This document shows positions 60,401-64,000 of a DNA stretch of 64,000 bases, in pieces (within the stretch, counting starts at the first letter, position 1; the number at the start of each line of letters is the position of its first letter). This DNA is from Pithys albifrons albifrons (Eukaryota; Chordata; Aves; Passeriformes; Thamnophilidae), in contig NC_092464.1 of assembly GCF_047495875.1 (NCBI RefSeq), forward strand, positions 25,266,865 to 25,330,864. The letters are read 5' to 3'. Position numbers and translations under genes: made by a program. The notes below the pieces were generated by a model. The model was not told where the DNA came from. It was given only the letters and a program-made list of their open reading frames with translations, and searched no databases.

Positions 60401-63026
60401 TTATTGCAGTACTTATAGTCATGAACTTGCAAGAGAAGGGAAGTTTTTTGCCTGAAAATAGTTTGCATGGTCAAAGACTAGTCTTTTAAAACATGGATGG
60501 TTAAAATGCTAAAGATACACTTTGAATTTGCAGAGTAAGAGATGTAATTCCTTTTCTACTAGACTGCAGTTGACCAGCAGTCACATGATAGGCTTTGATA
60601 GTCATATTCTTATGAAGGAATATTTCTTAGAAAAACTGAATCATCACATGTCTCCTGCTTTCATTTAAAATCACAATAGAACTAGTAAGCAAAAAATCAA
60701 GTTGTCTTGGTATGAATGTCCACCAACCTACCTGCCTGGTTGACTTTCTGTGCAGCATGGGAATTACTGAGCCCATCATGTTCCTTGTGGGATGATGGCA
60801 GGCTTCTTTCTGAAAGGGAAAGAAATTAGGCAGTAAATTCTGATATATGTGAACGGTAGGAACAAGGTTGGATTCCAGATCAGTTTCTTTGCCACAGGGC
60901 TGAAAGGAGGAACAGTTGAGCTTCAGCAGTAGAACACACTAGTAACATATATTATGTATTTTAAGTACTATTCTAATAGTTATTAGGTGATAATAATCTG
61001 ACACAAATTTATATCTGCGTCATTTTGCTGCTGAAGTTTTGTAGAACTGGTGAACATCTACTTCTTGAATTTCCTGGCTGTATCGGGATCCAAGGGCGAA
61101 AATACAGTGTTTGCTCTGTTCTCAACTTCTTGTTTTTATCTTCTCTCAAATTTGGCATAAAATATGACTATTGAAATGTGAATTTCGGATACTTAAAATA
61201 ACTTCTAATAATCCAATATTAACAGTAACTTTAATGTTTTTATATTAGGATGCATGTTTTCTGATAGCCATTGTACCCCACAATGCAGAGAAGACAATGC
61301 AGACATTTTAATAAATTGGTGGAAGTCTTGTGAGAGTTGCTTTTCTGATACAGAAATTGCTGTCTTAATTTGGAGAAGAAATTGTCCTTTGGAACAACAA
61401 ATCTTTTTAATAAGGTTTTTTTAATTAATAGCTAAAGGAAACAATAAATACATTGATGTAGAATTACTACAATATGTAATTTGGTCCACTGTAAATGCTT
61501 CTTTTTAAATAGTAATCTACTGGGATGTTATTGGACAGGTTTTCTTAGGCATCAGCTTTAAAGGATATCTACAGAAATGCTTTAAATCATTACCATCAGT
61601 TTCATTTGACTTTTCTAGAGGAAAAAAAATCAAAATCAATTCTGATCTCATCCATGATATGAACATGTAATGAAATACAGCAAACTTCTGACCTGTTCAG
61701 TTCAGTTTCTGACTGAGGGCCAGATAGGATATGATGAATTTGTCATCTGGATTTCTTCCATCCCCTAGGGAAATAAACTAATATGTGTGAGTTTTAAATT
61801 AGAAATGGATGCTGATCATTTCATAGCAGATGCATGTGAATACAATATAAAGTGAAGCTGCTTTAGCACTGAAGTTGTTCCTCATAGGTCATACAGCTGC
61901 AACAGTGTTTAGGTAGGATGAACCCTTATGCCTACCTGTCTTTAGAGTTCCAGCTCTCCGGGTAGTGCCATTCACTAAGCACAAACAAGTTTTGTTTCAG
62001 ACATGGTAAATGTAATGGATTGCTTGTATTGCTTTGCATGTCAACCATTGCTTTTGAAATACTTCTGTTTTACAATGTAAAACTGTAGCAATCATAAAGT
62101 GTGATATTTCAGTTTGGCAAAGTTCCTTGGATAATAGCATTAACCTTTTGACATTTATTTGAATAAATATAATGGATTTGTTTGCCTTCTGTTTAAAGTT
62201 GCCCAGAAGCATAAGGGTGATTTTTTTCTTTGGACATCAGGGGGATGGAGTGTTCTGTCCTGCTCTGCCTGCTGTCAGCACCAGGGTCTTGTCTCCTGCC
62301 TGCAAGCAGGGTGGGCAGCTGGCAGCTGAGACCAGCTTTTTGGAGAACATGGCTTTCCTCTCCCTGCTCACAACCTGCCAGCACTTTCTGTCAGCAAGGG
62401 GTGCTGCACATCCTCAGGCAAATAAAGGAATGTCCCATGGCTTGGTACGTCCTTGATCTATGCCTTAGTTAAACCAGCACTGGTCCTTGCACCTTCTGTA
62501 ACCAGTGAACAGCCAGCTGTTCATGGGTAAGGCAGTGTTGTAGCACCTTCTGGATTGTGAGTAATGGGCAATATATTTATAAAATACTTATTTTGAAATA
62601 ATATTTTAACATTTCCAATTCATTTATATATATAATATTAATATTTATTACTTTTCTAAAACTATCTGCTTTTATTTGATGTATACAATTTTGACTAGAA
62701 TCCAAAATGTGATTTTGGAGCTATATCAAGATGTGTCTATTATCTTTCAGTCATTTAGGTCTTAGATAATACTCAGCACTTCCATCTGCCAGACTTTGCT
62801 AGACTTACCTATTATTTTTCTCCAATTTCATTTATCTTAAAGGTTCTTCTAAATCTCATGAAGAACCCCTCCACTGCTGTTCTTCTTTAGAAGTTGTGAT
62901 TTTGGCTTTCAGCTTCACACAGCAAATTGGGCTGCTACATTCCTTCCAGCCAAAATTGACTTCTGCAGCTGCAGTCTTTGCTCTGCAAAGGTGTATCCTG
63001 TACTGTGTTTAGTCTCCCTCTCAGCT
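54418..63026. other. Intron 2 segment without recognised features
   Basis: AT-rich DNA with short poly-A/T runs. Moderately GC-richer patches at about 57.4-57.9 and 62.2-62.45 kb have open frames but no recognisable product. A minus-strand open stretch near 59.2-59.4 kb after a CTCATTTCAG acceptor-like site also has no recognisable homology. No neurabin exon is seen. Confidence 0.5.
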
Positions 63027-63545
63027 GGTGTCTTGGCAAAATGCCAACTGCCCAACCCAGAATGTTAGAGCCTCCCTCCCCTGCTGAGAAAAGGGAGAAA
63101 GGAAAAAAACCCTGGAAACAGATTTAAACATAAACGGTATATATTTATGCAGAAATGGGAAAATTAAAGAAACTACAATATAACACACATACAAGTTAGA
63201 AATAACAAGAAATAATTCCCCACTCCCCACTGAACACAAATCCCACCATTTTAAGTACAAATCACTCCAGAGAACTCAATCGCCAGAGAAACAGACTTAA
63301 GCAGAAAGACTAAGAACAAACATTTTACTTCCCCAAGATGACATGGTGGTGAGCCAGTGCTGGGCCTGGTCCTCCTGTCCCTCCTGGGACGCACAATGTG
63401 TCTTACTGGGACCACAGCTGGAAGGAACCGACCGAGCCAGTCCCACACCGGCTCCTACACTTTGAGATGATGTTGGAGTATGGTATGGAATACTGTTGGC
63501 CAGTAGTCAGCTGTCAGCTAGCCCAGCCCAGCTCAAGTCAGCTGA
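63027..63545 (+). mobile_element. Probable LTR-derived fragment of an avian endogenous retrovirus
   Basis: The segment resembles avian ERV LTRs in the order of its parts: a TGTCTTGG start, an A-rich middle (63115-63220), then the conserved-looking GAGTATGGTATGGAATA at 63475-63491 followed by GGCCAGT and CAGCTGTCAG. The ends are not certain and no target-site duplication or internal coding sequence was found. It is treated as a solo or partial LTR. Confidence 0.45.
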
Positions 63546-64000
63546 TAGTCTAAAATCTAAAGCCTAAATTTAGGCTTACATAGCTAAACCCGTAACAGCT
63601 GGTAACCGGGTGCTTGGATAGACATACTGGATCTGCCTTCCCTGTAATTTGTGGTGATGTCAGGCAGAGTTTGGATGGCTTACTGGGTATTTCACAAAAC
63701 CACATCACTGAACTGCTGGGATACCTCGTCCCACTCGAATAACCAAACTGCAAAAAAAAAAAAAGATGTTAAAAATGCAGTCATGCTGTAGGGTTCTCAG
63801 CATTTTGAAGACCACTGCAGTAGTGGTGTGGAGCAGATTACATTTTTTTTTTCACAATCATAATTTAAGACCTTATTGAGGACAGACAAATGGGACTAAG
63901 TCAATGGAGAATGCCAGTATATCTCTTAGGTTTTTAGTCAATACCTGAAAACTGCCAGATTTAAGGCTTCTACCTCTTTCACTGTAATTTGGTGTGTATT
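63546..64000. other. Intron 2 segment to the window end
   Basis: AT-rich sequence with an A13 run near 63750 and a T-run near 63843. It may include the tail of the adjacent LTR fragment. No exon is seen. Confidence 0.45.

Noticed and set aside
62172..62472. Two overlapping plus-strand frames in a GC-richer patch
   Set aside because: No domain, no splice context and no family resemblance. Overlapping open frames in different phases suggest composition rather than coding.

Overview
This window comes from a vertebrate nuclear genome, most probably a bird. It holds one confident protein-coding locus: the 5' end of PPP1R9A (neurabin-1), on the plus strand. The evidence for a bird is the abundance of CR1 LINE 3' fragments ending in the ATTCTRTG-type octamer, LTR fragments of avian endogenous-retrovirus type, AT-rich introns and a compact, very GC-rich promoter island. 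The species cannot be fixed from the sequence alone.

Layout. Bases 1 to about 6690 are AT-rich upstream DNA with no gene I can support; a small GC-rich block near 1.14-1.27 kb carries a CTCF-like motif. About 6690-8125 is a strong CpG island, taken as the PPP1R9A promoter and non-coding first exon, with two good splice-donor candidates (exon ends 7277 or 7645). The second exon runs 8678-10350: a 209-base leader with three short upstream ORFs, then 488 codons of neurabin-1 ending in phase 0 just after the PP1-docking motif KIKF. Everything from 10351 to the end appears to be one intron of more than 53 kb. The PDZ, coiled-coil and SAM exons lie beyond the window.

The intron contains a (CT)n microsatellite, three clear CR1 fragments (14.9-15.6, 30.0-30.8 and 34.1-34.6 kb), three probable LTR fragments (16.3-16.9, 31.1-31.5 and 63.0-63.5 kb), an older LINE-like stretch near 17.6-18.5 kb, and a composite retroposed insertion at 53.8-54.4 kb.

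That insertion is the most interesting object. On the minus strand it reads 5' fragment of an hnRNP A3 mRNA (with a premature stop), then a tRNA-Gln-like unit with good Pol III A and B boxes, then a 5S-rRNA-like unit lacking its box C region, then an unidentified CpG-rich body, then a (CATA)n tail. A 6-base direct repeat (ACTGTA) flanks the whole. The simplest reading is a SINE whose reverse transcription switched template onto an hnRNP A3 mRNA. A weaker observation is a cluster of exon-like minus-strand ORFs at 44.7-48.2 kb, which could be an antisense nested transcript or chance.
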